Of a stretch of 64,000 nt of DNA, positions 54,301 to 64,000 are shown in pieces; the stretch's first letter is position 1, and each line of letters begins with the position of its first letter. A program made the translations under genes and the position numbers. The DNA is from Cladorrhinum sp. PSN259. Lineage: Eukaryota; Ascomycota; Sordariomycetes; Sordariales; Podosporaceae. The stretch lies in contig MU867078.1 in NCBI GenBank assembly GCA_033725935.1, positions 248,001 through 312,000 on the forward strand. Direction: 5' to 3'. The notes under the pieces were generated by a model, which was not told the origin of the DNA, did no database searches, and worked only from the letters and a program-made list of their open reading frames with translations.

Positions 54301-55506
54301 GGGAGATAGGGATGTCACTTGCCCACATTTTTCAGCATGCGAGTATATGGCTGGACTTGGGAGCTCTTTCGTTTGGAACAGATGGCTTCGGCGAATGGGA
54401 AGACCGGATGATCCAGGCACGCACGACTGGCAGCCTTCATCATATACCACCATCAACATAGCAGCACTCTTCGCATTCATCCATCGTCCTTTTACTTCTC
54501 TCGACGGCAACTTTGAGCCTTGGCTTCGACATTCACCAATTATCTTCATCAGCGCTTGGGTACTTTCCGTACGATCTGGAATTCCGATATACAGCTTTGG
54601 GGATCTATCTCTCGAGTCATCCTGCGGTGTCTTTCTTGTCTTTTGGACATGGCCTTGGAATTGAAAGACTCAGGCAATAGATCACCAGCATGATTCTTTT
54701 CTTTCTCGAGATAATCACCAACTAATCATGCGAATACCCGGCCCGATTTTATTATCTTTCCTTTTTCTTTTTTTTTTTGATACCTCTTTTCTTCCCCACC
54801 GCGAAATTTCTTTTCCTCGTCAACAATAACCACTTATTCTTGGCATCTTCTTCTTCTATCCTTTGAATTTAGGCGTTACACTCTAAATAGAAGACAACTT
54901 TGATATACAAGGCGTCAACAGGATGATATCGTTTGGGATGATATTGAACTTTATTATTTCCTTTATTCGTCTCTTCCAGAATAGTGAACCTGGCGTGGTT
55001 TGGGAGTTGGCTTTTTTTCGTTCTCTTTTCTGGGGTTAGCTACCCCTTAACATATAACGAGTTGGAGGACAGAGGCGGTTACTATAAACGGGGTGGGAGG
55101 ACAGAGGTGGCTTCTAATCAAAAGCTGAGTGGGGAGGGATAGGAGGATGGATTATATTTGCAACGGACGAAACTGGGGAACCGGGAATGGTCAACAAAGG
55201 AACGGATGCAATTATTGGCAATGATGAATCTGAGGAGGCACCAAGCAAAAATGAATAGCCTGTTTAGTTTATGTGGCAGTATCATTCGACTATTAATAAG
55301 ATCAACTTTGGTAAAATTAAAAATTAAAAATTAAAACCCTTCATGTTGACCTGTTATGTTAAATGCTGTTGTTTTGCTTCCACTCATAGCCAAGCTTCAG
55401 CTTTCATGTGTATGTGTATGTGTATGTGTGTATGCTTTGATGCTAATTAAGTTCTGCAATCATCGTCTCATATGTATTTATCTCATACCGTTCCATCCAT
55501 CCATAC
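54301..55506. other. intergenic, convergent 3' ends
   Basis: The stretch holds 3' flanks of SPT3 and PPM1, T-rich around 54750-54860, with a (TGTGTA)n-type tract near 55407-55433. An open frame at 54347-54664 has no domain. No gene is supported. Confidence 0.55.
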
Positions 55507-56700
55507 TCACTCATCATCCCCATCAGCAGCATCCCTTCTGCTAACAACAAAATCTAACCCTTCCTTCCCCATCCCTTCTCCCTTCCAGCCCCAAACAATC
55601 AGATAATGTCCCGCCAACAACTTCCACTCCTCAACCTCGTCCAACCCGCCCTCCAACAAGTCTATCCTCTCCTTTTCTTGCTCGTCCACCCACCCATCCC
55701 ATATACCATCAATCGTTTTACTCTTAACCTCTGTAAACCCTCCTTCCGTCCTCAGCCTCTCCTCTTGTGATTGCTGAGTTGGGTATCGAGTCAAAGTAGG
55801 CATAGAAATTCCCCTTGCAGCCAGGTTCGAAACCATCATTTGGCCGAAGGGATCAAAGGGGAGGATCGGCTCGTAGATTATGATTCCTGAGGATGGGAAT
55901 CGGGATGAGAGAGAACCGAGGATTTGTGTACATGTTGATGGGGGGAGGTAGCAGAGACAGCATTCGGAGATTATTAGTGTTGGATATGACGAGGATAAAC
56001 CGGGAAGGGGAGGGGAAGAAGAGGGTAAAGAGCGGAGGTCGAGGGGGTGGAGTGTTAGTGTGTTTGTTGGGGAGGTGGTGGATGTGTATGCTGATGAGGA
56101 AGAAGGGGAAGAACCAGGGGTTGAGGGGGGTGGAGAAGAAGATGAAGAAGGGGTAAGTAAATTAGACAGATAAGTCTGAATGGCAAACTGTTTCCTCGTT
56201 ATCATAGTCGGAAAGTCGATTTCGTGATAGGAAATGTTTTGGTAGTTTTTGGGCGATGTGAATAGCCTTAGAGAGCGGGTGTCTGTTCCTGCGCCTAGGG
56301 AGAGGATTTGTCTTGGTTGGTTTGGGTCTGTAGAAGTCAAGAACTGAGAGACGAGAATGTCGATGCCTGTTGTGCGGGTGTAGGTGCCACGGTTGATTAT
56401 GGGTAGGCGACGGGGTGCTGAGTTGGGAATACCTCCTAGAACCTCCATGGGTGAGGGTGAGGGTTGGGGTTGGACGAAGAGAGAAGCGAAGGGGTCTGTG
56501 AGGTATCCGAGCTCGACGGCGCTGAGGCGGGATACTGAGGCGTCGGTGTCTGTCCCTTGGATTGTGGCGTCGTGGTTGCTTGAGGAGAAGGCCGTGTTCC
56601 TTCCGGGGATGCTGGTACCTCCCCGGGTCCGATTACCTCGACCACCACCCCGGCCGCTGCCGCGGAGGGAGAGGAGATTGGGGATTGATGGAGCTGACAT
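55507..56700 (-). CDS. PPM1: Leucine carboxyl methyltransferase 1 (PP2A methyltransferase)
   Basis: Ppm1 methylates the C-terminal leucine of the PP2A catalytic subunit and so steers holoenzyme assembly. The gene is intronless, with 397 residues. After an Arg/Gly-rich N-terminus come GYLTDPFASLFV and PIINRGTYTRTTGIDILVSQ, then the SAM-binding ILSLGAGTDTRSLRLF and the acidic YHEIDFPTMITRKQ. Further motifs are LIISECCLCYLPP and GIIIYEPILPFDPFGQMM. Serine/proline-rich insertions (SSSSSPPPSTPGSSPSSSS) interrupt the fold between strands. The start is the first ATG (56700), and the RGG-like N-terminus may be an extension. Confidence 0.94.
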   Translation of the reverse strand: MSAPSIPNLLSLRGSGRGGGRGNRTRGGTSIPGRNTAFSSSNHDATIQGTDTDASVSRLSAVELGYLTDPFASLFVQPQPSPSPMEVLGGIPNSAPRRLPIINRGTYTRTTGIDILVSQFLTSTDPNQPRQILSLGAGTDTRSLRLFTSPKNYQNISYHEIDFPTMITRKQFAIQTYLSNLLTPSSSSSPPPSTPGSSPSSSSAYTSTTSPTNTLTLHPLDLRSLPSSSPPLPGLSSSYPTLIISECCLCYLPPSTCTQILGSLSSRFPSSGIIIYEPILPFDPFGQMMVSNLAARGISMPTLTRYPTQQSQEERLRTEGGFTEVKSKTIDGIWDGWVDEQEKERIDLLEGGLDEVEEWKLLAGHYLIVWGWKGEGMGKEGLDFVVSRRDAADGDDE

Positions 56701-58088
56701 GTATTTAGCTCTGTTGGATGGACGACTTGTAAACTGGTTGGGATGGATTTGAGTTTTGTAATTCTTTTTGTGAGAGTTGAAGAAGCTCTTGAGGTGTGTA
56801 AATGGATATGCTGCGTGACGTTGATTGCTGCCCGTTTGAAAGTAACCTTCAGTTGAACGGAGCTGGTGGGGTTCTGCTGAGTTCTTGAACTGAAAGCGTT
56901 AACAGCTTTGTGATGAATTTACCAGCGGCATTGTTAGAGACATTCGTACTCGAGTGGGGCCAGAATGAACAACTTCGTCCTTTTCATCCCCTTTGGAGCA
57001 ATCGCCCTTCTCTTAAGAGTTTCTCTCCACAGAAAAGACCAATGATCATCTGGGAGAGAATAGACTTTGGTGCTAAAAGTAAGGGCAAGTTGTGCCTTTG
57101 CAACGCTCTCCGGGGCACTAAACTGCGATAATTATATTCTCAACAACTCCGGCACCAACATGGCTTCGTCTTGTTTCAATCCGATTCAAACCGGCCACAA
57201 GTTGCACTCAGGTTCTGCTCGAATTCCAGAATCAGCTTTCAATTCAGAACCCCCCTCCGCCCCCAATCCTCGTCGATTTCTTTCAAGACAAGTGGCCCAC
57301 AGCTGATCAACAAGCTACGGGCTTGACCTTGTCGTTAACCTGTGGTCTCGACGGCGAATACTTTGATGATATCAATTCTGTAGGTTGACATACTATCTAA
57401 TCCACAATGAATTACAGAGAGTATATAAGCTCGAGGTAGAGCCTATAACAGTTTCCGAATCCTAAGGTGGTAGCCTCGGCCTCCTTGAAACCCATGATCG
57501 AGGATGTCGCCACTTACATCCTGTGGAGATACACATAGTGTACAGACACATGGTTCACACGCGGAGCTTGCCACAAGGCCAAACATCAAGATTTCTCATT
57601 TCACCCACACGGCCACTGCGAAACGGGCAGAGCCTCGTGAATTCAAAACTCCAGGTTTCAAACATCATGAGTCGCGGCACGCCCGGGAGGTGTGGGATTG
57701 GCATTGGCTTGGCATCCATTGATTGCATTTTGTGTCACCATTCTCACACTTCAAAAAGCGACTCCTCCGATGCTCCCCGTCCACCAGGCAGACACCACGC
57801 CAGTCCCTGCCACGCCTGCCAGCTTCGCGCCCTTGGGTCCTGCTCTGGGTCGTTAGTGGCAGTGCTACTAGGTATTGTGGGTATCCCGTCGGTGAAAAGG
57901 CCAATAGGGGTCAGGGGTACATGGGTGTTACAGTAAGGCAACCAACCAGGAATCAGGTACGACGGCACAGCTCCGCCGACTTTGATGGGGTGTATATTAA
58001 TATGCCCCTCCCACCTTTCATCTTACACGCTTTCTTTGTTATCATCCATCTTCAACAATCATCATCATTTTTTTGGAAGGAAAGAAAA
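56701..58088. other. intergenic, divergent promoter region
   Basis: The stretch lies between PPM1 (minus) and the membrane protein at 58089 (plus). GGGTGTATATTAATATG near 57990 is AT-rich and may be a TATA element of the latter. No gene is seen. Confidence 0.55.
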
Positions 58089-59296
58089 ATGGTGTTATCC
58101 AGCGCCGTCACCATTGGTGGCTCGATCCTCAAGCGGTCTCTGGTACAGAGATACAGCAATGATGATCCTGGCCAGACTAACCCTCCCACTGACGGTAGTG
58201 ATCTCCCCGTGTTGGCTCAGATCCAGGCTTGGATCAATATTCTTGTTTTCCTCCCCGTTATTATCTACGTAAGTTGACTTTACTCACCTCAATGGCCTAC
58301 GACAAATACTAACTTTCCTCATCACCATAGATCACATACACCCTAGGATCAATCTTCCCAACCCTGGCAGCAATCGAGGATCCCCTCCCAGCATACGAAC
58401 AGATCCCGATCAACGACCCTACTCTTTCTGCGGATGCTCCCATCCCCGGTGCCAACCCGGTCAAGAAGTCCTCTTCCTCTCCCAGGATTAATCTCGACGC
58501 CGACGTCGAATCATCTGGCGCTTCTTCCTCCGCTCAAGCAGCCTGGTCCTCCCCAGTTCCCGTCACCTCGTCCCTTCGCCGCACCGGCCGTCTCCTCTCC
58601 TCGATCTCAGGCTTCAGATCTCACTTCCGCGGTTTCGGCTATCTCCTCATCTCCCAATTCATCACTGCTCTAGGTGCTTCACCCTTTTACTTGGTCCTCG
58701 GTCCCCGCCTCGCCCATTTGTTGTCGCTCCTCCTCTTCACCCACCTCCGAACCGCATGGGTACACATCGTCATCACCCCTCCCTCCACTCAACGCTGGTG
58801 GAAGCGTATCCCTTCGTACCGCCGCACTTTGGTCGCTACTTATATCCCTATTTTATGCTACTGGGCCGCACTCCACGTCGGAATTGTTATTCCGTACATC
58901 ATTGCTGGTGTCGCTGGCTTGACGGGGATCGATGAAGATCACAAGAATCTGTCAGCCGGACAGGCTACCTTCTTGAGCATCCTGGGATCTTTGGGTGTTC
59001 TGTTGAGTGTTGCTGTTGTCGTACCCGCTGAGACTGCGCTGCTGAGGGTTCAGGCTAGCTTGCTGCCTGAGGATGAGGATACCATCGTTCCGTTTGATAG
59101 GAGCTTTGGTGGACGGGTTGAGCCGAGGATCGTGACTGGAAAGGGATTCCCCGGTGTTAAGGCTGCGTTGGCTACTGTTAGCCGGGCTAGCTGGAGGAGG
59201 ATTGTCGGACAGCAGATCAAGATTTTTGGGGTTAGTTTTGTCTTGTTTTTCGGCATCATGATTGTCGTTGGGCTTCAGGCTATGGTTTGGCGTTGA
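58089..59296 (+). CDS. Fungal multi-pass membrane protein, unknown function
   Basis: There are two exons, 58089-58268 and 58331-59296 (62-nt intron, GTAAGT donor, TACTAAC branch), giving 381 residues. A first helix is completed across the splice (INILVFLPVIIY then ITYTLGSIFPTL). A Ser/Pro-rich hydrophilic loop follows, then about five more helices, among them GYLLISQFITALGASPFYLV, LVATYIPILCYWAALHVGIV and FVLFFGIMIVVGLQAMVWR at the very end. A charged loop (LLPEDEDTIVPFDRSFGGRV) lies before the last helix. The sequence is typical of a fungal-specific family often annotated only as hypothetical or, without basis, as a ubiquitin carrier protein. No function is claimed. Confidence 0.88.
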
Positions 59297-59710
59297 AGAG
59301 AAATTTATGAAGTATAGGGGTTGTGAAAGCGAAGTAAGAGAGAGAAGTTGTTGTTGTTGGTAGTGGTGGTGGTCATTGGTGGTGATAAAGCTATTATTTG
59401 TAGTTGTGAGGAACCGAGTTCTTTTTGTTATTTTAAGGCCATGTAGAAGAAACTGAACATCAAATGAAATAAATAAAGAAAACAAAATATGGAAGAAAAT
59501 TATTGAGCAGAGTCACATATATATCGTCATCGAGGCTCTTATTTCTCCATTTATGCACAACTTCTTTTACATCTAAAACTTTTTCACATATAATAAAAGG
59601 GTATCATTCCTTCTTCTTCTTCTTCATCACAATAATCTCAACAAATTCCTTTCTCATTTCCCCCCTTATCTCCCTTCCACTATACACACCCACACTTCTG
59701 TAACCCATCA
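59297..59710. other. intergenic, convergent 3' ends
   Basis: The stretch holds 3' UTRs of the neighbours, with a (TTC)n run near 59610. No gene is seen. Confidence 0.6.
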
Positions 59711-61345
59711 TCATAAACTCCTAACCCACCCAGGCACATCATTCTCATCCCCGGGAGCCTCAACCGCCTCGCCAGCATCCAGCGCCTCGAGCGCCTCGTT
59801 CCTCTGCTCCCTAAACCGCTCCATCACGGCAGTATAAACACCCGGCCAGCCAGCTCTAACGGGGTTTCCCCCGTGCTTCTTTGTTCCCTCAATGACAAAC
59901 TTCCTCTGCTGTCTAGCAATGAACCCGTTCAACAGTCCAGCGTAAAGCAGCCCCGCCACGACGCTCTCGACGTCATCTACGTCCGGTATTTTGTTCCCAA
60001 ATATCAAACCCTCGCTGGGCATCAGGAACCCCCCGTCGCTGTTACCACCTGCTGTGGCTGAAGCAGTAGACGACGACGACGACGACGACGACAACGACTC
60101 CAACTGTCTCTGAACGAATCTGGAGGCGGTAACCAAGTCGTCAAAGGATAAACTCGGTGCCGCCGAGGTGGACGAACCACCCTGGTAAGTGAGTATGAAT
60201 GTTTTGCGGGTAAAACTTCGCCAGACGAGTGACTTTAACCTGTAAAGAAAGGGCAGGTAGAACCCCTTGGCCCATAACCAGTTTTTTGCGGCAGGGTTAC
60301 TGCTGAGCGCCGCGTAAAACTGGGCAAAGTTGCCGCTCCTGACAGCCAGGCAGATGGGCATGAAGATTTCTGCGAAGCCGAACGCTTCAGGACGAGAAAG
60401 TAAACCCTGCGGGGAGGGGAACCGGCCGAAAAGCATGTTGCAGGGTATCCAGTAGGTCAAGATCTTTCGTTTGTGGGACAGAGCTGCGACGTGACACTGT
60501 CGGTACGCTTCCTCGAAGCACAGGTGGGCGCGGTAGTAGTGCGCGTGGTCAAAGTTGAACCTCCCCAGGTAGTAGAGGAAGGTGACGCGCTGGGCGGCAG
60601 GGTAGAGCGCCAGAGCGGGACCCGAAGTGGAGAGGTTGGTAAACATTTGCGCTGCCAGCGGCGATTTCTCGCATGTAAACAAGAGTTTGAGGGTGAGGTT
60701 GGCGAAAAGGTAGACTGCGACTTTCTTGCCTTTTGGTTTCTCCCATCGCGTGCTTGATCGGTCGGTCAGACAGGAAGTGAAGAATTTCTGGATGATGTCG
60801 GCCGCCAACTCGACGATGGATTTCCGTTCGGCAGATTCGTCTCCTCCTCCTCCTGCTGAGCCGTCGCCTCCTCCTCCTCCTTGGACTTGGGCTAGGAGTT
60901 CTGGGTTCCGGGTTATGCCCATTACTAGTTTTGACAGGGATTCAGAGAGGGACATGCTGGTCTGGAGGAGCATGACGCCGTATGTTGGGTTGGCAAGTGC
61001 GTTGGCGCAGGATATTAAGAGGTCACTGAGCCGACTGTGCAGCTTGACCATGTCCGTAAACTCAATGTCTCGCCAGTACTCGAGGTAATCCTTGATGAAT
61101 GAGTTGAAGCCCGGCCACGGTGACCCTCTTCCTTCCTGGACGTCATCTTCTTCTGGTAAAAGCTGGTCGATGACTTTTTCTAGAGAATCACTGTCGGGCG
61201 GATGGGTTCGTCTGAGTTCCAAACCCAGGTTGTGATAGATGTCTGGGACGTTATTCTCGACAAGTAACCAGTTTTTGAGTTCTTGGCCATTCGCCTCGCA
61301 AGCAAAAGCCCTGATCCTACTCAGGAATTGCTGTATGAGACTCAT
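59711..61345 (-). CDS. csn12: PCI-domain protein, CSN12/Thp1 type
   Basis: The protein belongs to the CSN12/Thp1/PCID2 family, linked in fungi to the COP9 signalosome, TREX-2 mRNA export or splicing-related complexes. The gene is intronless, with 544 residues. The N-terminal helical half includes WPGFNSFIKDYLEYWRDIEF. The middle half has TPR/PCI-like helices: VTFLYYLGRFNFDHAHYYRA, LCFEEAYRQCH and RKILTYWIPCNMLFGRFPS, the last being a signature of the family. The winged-helix end of the PCI domain includes VVAGLLYAGLLNGFIARQQR. A polyserine run (from GAC/TCG triplets near 60072) and two Gly-rich loops are insertions. Which complex it serves cannot be told from sequence. Confidence 0.9.
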   Translation of the reverse strand: MSLIQQFLSRIRAFACEANGQELKNWLLVENNVPDIYHNLGLELRRTHPPDSDSLEKVIDQLLPEEDDVQEGRGSPWPGFNSFIKDYLEYWRDIEFTDMVKLHSRLSDLLISCANALANPTYGVMLLQTSMSLSESLSKLVMGITRNPELLAQVQGGGGGDGSAGGGGDESAERKSIVELAADIIQKFFTSCLTDRSSTRWEKPKGKKVAVYLFANLTLKLLFTCEKSPLAAQMFTNLSTSGPALALYPAAQRVTFLYYLGRFNFDHAHYYRAHLCFEEAYRQCHVAALSHKRKILTYWIPCNMLFGRFPSPQGLLSRPEAFGFAEIFMPICLAVRSGNFAQFYAALSSNPAAKNWLWAKGFYLPFLYRLKSLVWRSFTRKTFILTYQGGSSTSAAPSLSFDDLVTASRFVQRQLESLSSSSSSSSTASATAGGNSDGGFLMPSEGLIFGNKIPDVDDVESVVAGLLYAGLLNGFIARQQRKFVIEGTKKHGGNPVRAGWPGVYTAVMERFREQRNEALEALDAGEAVEAPGDENDVPGWVRSL

Positions 61346-61773
61346 GGTGATTAGATGGAATGAGATGAGAAGGTTTAGACGTCGCGTATTCTCATGACCA
61401 AGAGGGCGTGTTCGAATTGGTGGTTCGTCGTTCTATTTTCATATGTCGAATTTTGATGGAAGAAAAGAAAAGTAGCCAGATTATGATCTGCAAAAGCCTC
61501 GGCGATGATGTCGTACAATGCAATAGCGGGTTAAGTAGGTTTATTGTTGTAGGTTGAATATAAATTTCTTAAAGTTCTTTCATGGGTGCAACAATAGGGA
61601 GCGAAATAGGTGGATCAATCAATTGATTCACTCAGCTGTTGTGGCGCGTCTGCATATTTGCAGTCTCAACCCCAACCCTTAATGTACAAAAAAATCATTT
61701 GCCCCGTTCATGCAGACTGTATCCTGTCCTGCTGATAGACTTTCTGAATACACAATATTTTCACTCATAATAA
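61346..61773. other. intergenic
   Basis: The stretch holds the promoter of the PCI-domain gene and the 3' flank of the thiolase gene. No gene is seen. Confidence 0.6.
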
Positions 61774-63188
61774 TCATACAGATTCGATTCTCTGGACAAC
61801 CATGGCCGAAGCAGCACCACCACCATTGCAAATGGCTGCAACACCATACTCGCCCGGCTTAAGCTGATGAAGCAGCGTCACAAGGATACGCGAGCCAGAG
61901 CTTCCCAGTGCGTGACCCAGTGCGATCGCTCCACCAAGAGGGTTTACCCTTGCAGTCTCATCAAGCCCCAGAATCTGTAGTTTGCCGAGTTAGCGAAAAT
62001 GCGGGATACTGTGGGGAACATCCTTGTATCTCTTACCTTTTGGTTGGCCTTGATGACGGCAGCAAAGGCCTCGTTGAACTCCCAAACCGCCACATCCTTT
62101 GCTGTGATTCCCGCCCTCTGCAGCGCGATGGGCACGGCAGCCGCAGGCGCAATTGGGAAGTCGATCGGATCAACAGCAGCATCAGCCGAGCTGACAATGC
62201 GCGCGAGAACTCTCGAGCCCGCACCATACTGTTGCGCAATCTCCTTGCTTCCCAATACGAGCGCACTGGCACCGTCGTTAAGAGTCGAAGAGTTCGCAGC
62301 TGTTACCGTTCCGGTTCCGTCGCGAACAAATGCTGGCTTTAGAGTAGGAACCTTGTCAAGCTTGATGTCAAGGTAGCCCTCATCTGTGTCGACAATCGTA
62401 TCGCCCTTCCTGCCCTTTACAGTGACAGGGGCGATCTCGTCGGCGAAGGCTTTCGACTTCCATGCCGCTTGGGCCCGCTCGTATGACCGAATGGCATAGG
62501 CATCCTGGTCTTCTCTGGAGATTCCATACTTCTTCGCGGTGTTTTCGGCGCAGTTGCCCATATGGAACTGGTCATAGACATCGGTAAGGCCGTCCTTGAT
62601 GAGGCCATCCTCCATCTTGATGTGACCGAAAGCAGGCATGCCGCTAGCACGAGGGACATAGTATGGTACTCTCGACATGTTCTCGAAGCCTCCAGCAATC
62701 TGAGCATCTGATAGCCCTAATTGAATGTTTTGCGCCGCAAATGTTACAGCCTTCAAACCGGATGCGCACACCTTGTTGATGGTGATAGCCTCGACTCTTG
62801 AGGGCAAGCCGGCAAAGATAACAGCTTGCCGTGCTGGTGCTTGGCCGACGGAGCCTTGAAGTACATTTCCCATGTACACATCGGTGATCTTGTCGACAGG
62901 TACCTTTGACTTCTCCAGGGCGGACTTGATGGCGACGGCACCGAGCTGTGGCGCAGGAACGCTGACGAAGGAGCCATTGAACTGCGTAGCGCATGTTAGA
63001 ACACCCAGTTAGTTCACAAGGCATGGAAAACACCATACCTTTGCTGTTGGTGTTCGAGAAGCGCTCAAAATGTAGGCATCTCTGATTTCTTTGCGAAGGC
63101 AAGCTTGTGACGAGAACAGCCGAGGTGAGCCGCAGGTCGCAAGTCGCGGCACACGCAGCACCGCGGTTCTAAATTGCCCCGCCATCAT
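61774..63188 (-). CDS. ERG10: Acetyl-CoA acetyltransferase, probably mitochondrial
   Basis: The enzyme is a biosynthetic-type thiolase that interconverts two acetyl-CoA and acetoacetyl-CoA. There are three exons: 63188-63039, 62981-62037 and 61974-61774 (introns 57 and 62 nt), giving 431 residues. The N-terminus MMAGQFRTAVLRVPRLATCG continues with more Arg/Ser and no acidic residue before about position 36, a clear mitochondrial presequence. Catalytic residues are present: nucleophile Cys in INKVCASGLKAV; NEAFA; His in GHALGSSGSR; and the second Cys in CNGGGAASA. There is no PTS1 (it ends RIESV). The presequence suggests the mitochondrial isoform (Erg10A-like in Aspergillus) used in acetoacetyl-CoA and isoleucine metabolism, distinct from a cytosolic sterol enzyme. 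Confidence 0.94.
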
Positions 63189-64000
63189 GATCGCCCGGGG
63201 GAGAGGATAGGTATTGAAGCAAGACACAAACAACAAGAAGAATCAGAGAAAGACAGGACAGAGCTAAGGAGAACAAAGTCAAGGTGGGCAAGACATAGCC
63301 AAAATATAACGGTCAATCGGCCATCCGAGGGCCAGCCTTTTCTTTTTAAAGGGAGCTCATCCTCTCCAGTGACGGCACTGCTCGGCTTGTGACGGACACA
63401 AGGCACCGGGGGGCGAGGGGTGTTTCTCTGGGGAGGTGGGGCAGGAGGAGGGACCGAGCCTGGGGCAGATGGGTTCCCCCATGTCTTTCCCCCGGCTTTG
63501 GGGACCTCTTCAAGCTTGGAGGCTCCATTTAAAAGCTTGGTGACCTTCCATTTCCATCAACTTTGACAGAAGGCCTTTTTTGTTGATTAGTATGATGTAT
63601 GTATATAATATGTATGCAGGTAAAACACTCACCCTGCCATCAGAAACACCCGATCGCCCGCAGGTCAAAAGCAGGTCCAGCTCCCTTTGTCTGGGAATCG
63701 ATGGATTTCGGTCGAATTGAATGGCGTGTGGCGCTTAATGAATGGCCGGGCCAATTCCCATTCCAGTTGGGTATCGGTATCCGTAGCCGCACGTGCCACT
63801 TGGTTCTGTTTAATCAGCAACAAGCTAAGCTGATTGGCCAAACTCCAAGCCGTCTTCTATCAACTGCATTATTTCGAGACAAGCACCAGCCAGACATTGC
63901 CGCTGACGCCAGTCTGTTGCACCACAACTTCTTCATTTACGGTCCCCCTTTTCCATCGTCTTTTAAACTCACCAGCCCAGCGCCGGTCTTCATCGTAGAC
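63189..64000. other. intergenic to right edge
   Basis: The stretch holds the promoter of the thiolase gene. Homopurine and pyrimidine stretches occur but no supported frame. A plus-strand gene may start beyond the edge. Confidence 0.5.

Overview
The window is nuclear DNA of a filamentous ascomycete, almost certainly a Sordariomycete and probably one of the Sordariales. The evidence is gene density of about one per 2-3 kb; introns of 53-82 nt with GTRAGY donors and CTRAC-type branch points; a dispersed, single 5S rRNA gene with the Neurospora-type terminal helix; and protein content typical of that group. A 10-N assembly gap lies at 13506-13515.

Layout. 1-467: 5' part of a Mak32/PfkB-type gene (minus). 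1.15-2.9 kb: cyclase-associated protein CAP (+). 4.4-6.4 kb: carnitine acetyltransferase (minus). 7.3 kb: intron-bearing tRNA-Leu(UAA). 8.2-10.4 kb: Rsc8/Swi3-type chromatin remodeller (minus). 11.1-12.8 kb: tetraspan membrane protein (+). 13.7 kb: 5S rRNA (minus). 14.2-17.7 kb: PMS1 mismatch repair (minus). 20.2-23.7 kb: BST1 GPI inositol deacylase (+). 23.7-29.6 kb: gene-poor, with two small divergent multi-exon genes that I infer from spliced reading frames. 29.6-31.0 kb: cystathionine beta-lyase (minus). 31.9-33.3 kb: Msp1 AAA ATPase (minus). 34.0-35.6 kb: Pcs1/Csm1 (+). 36.1-37.7 kb: Serinc/TMS1 (minus). 38.1-39.0 kb: membrane-protein frame interrupted by two TAG codons (+). 39.9-41.8 kb: Mch1-type transporter (+). 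42.3-42.8 kb: AP-2 sigma (+). 43.8-47.3 kb: zinc-knuckle protein with a repeated short motif (minus). 48.2-49.2 kb: IST1 (minus). 49.9-54.3 kb: SPT3 (+) with a 3.4-kb first intron that holds another long frame. 55.5-56.7 kb: PPM1 (minus). 58.1-59.3 kb: membrane protein (+). 59.7-61.3 kb: CSN12/Thp1-type PCI protein (minus). 61.8-63.2 kb: mitochondrial acetyl-CoA acetyltransferase (minus).

The genes are mostly unrelated housekeeping genes: chromatin and transcription (RSC8, SPT3), chromosome maintenance (PMS1, Pcs1), membrane traffic (AP-2 sigma, IST1, BST1) and acetyl-CoA/organelle metabolism (carnitine acetyltransferase, thiolase, Msp1). I see no secondary-metabolite cluster, transposon or CRISPR array.

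Two patterns stand out. First, SPT3 keeps a perfect 16-codon first exon, but its first intron is 3418 nt. That intron contains a ~578-codon frame that runs uninterrupted into SPT3 exon 2 in the same phase, so two N-termini for one SAGA subunit are possible. Second, in-frame TAG codons are followed by protein-like sequence in three genes (twice inside the 38-kb gene, and at the ends of RSC8 and CAP). All four codons are TAG, which is what A-to-I mRNA editing (TAG to TGG), known from sexual tissue of Sordariomycetes, would act on. No RNA data were available, so this remains inference.
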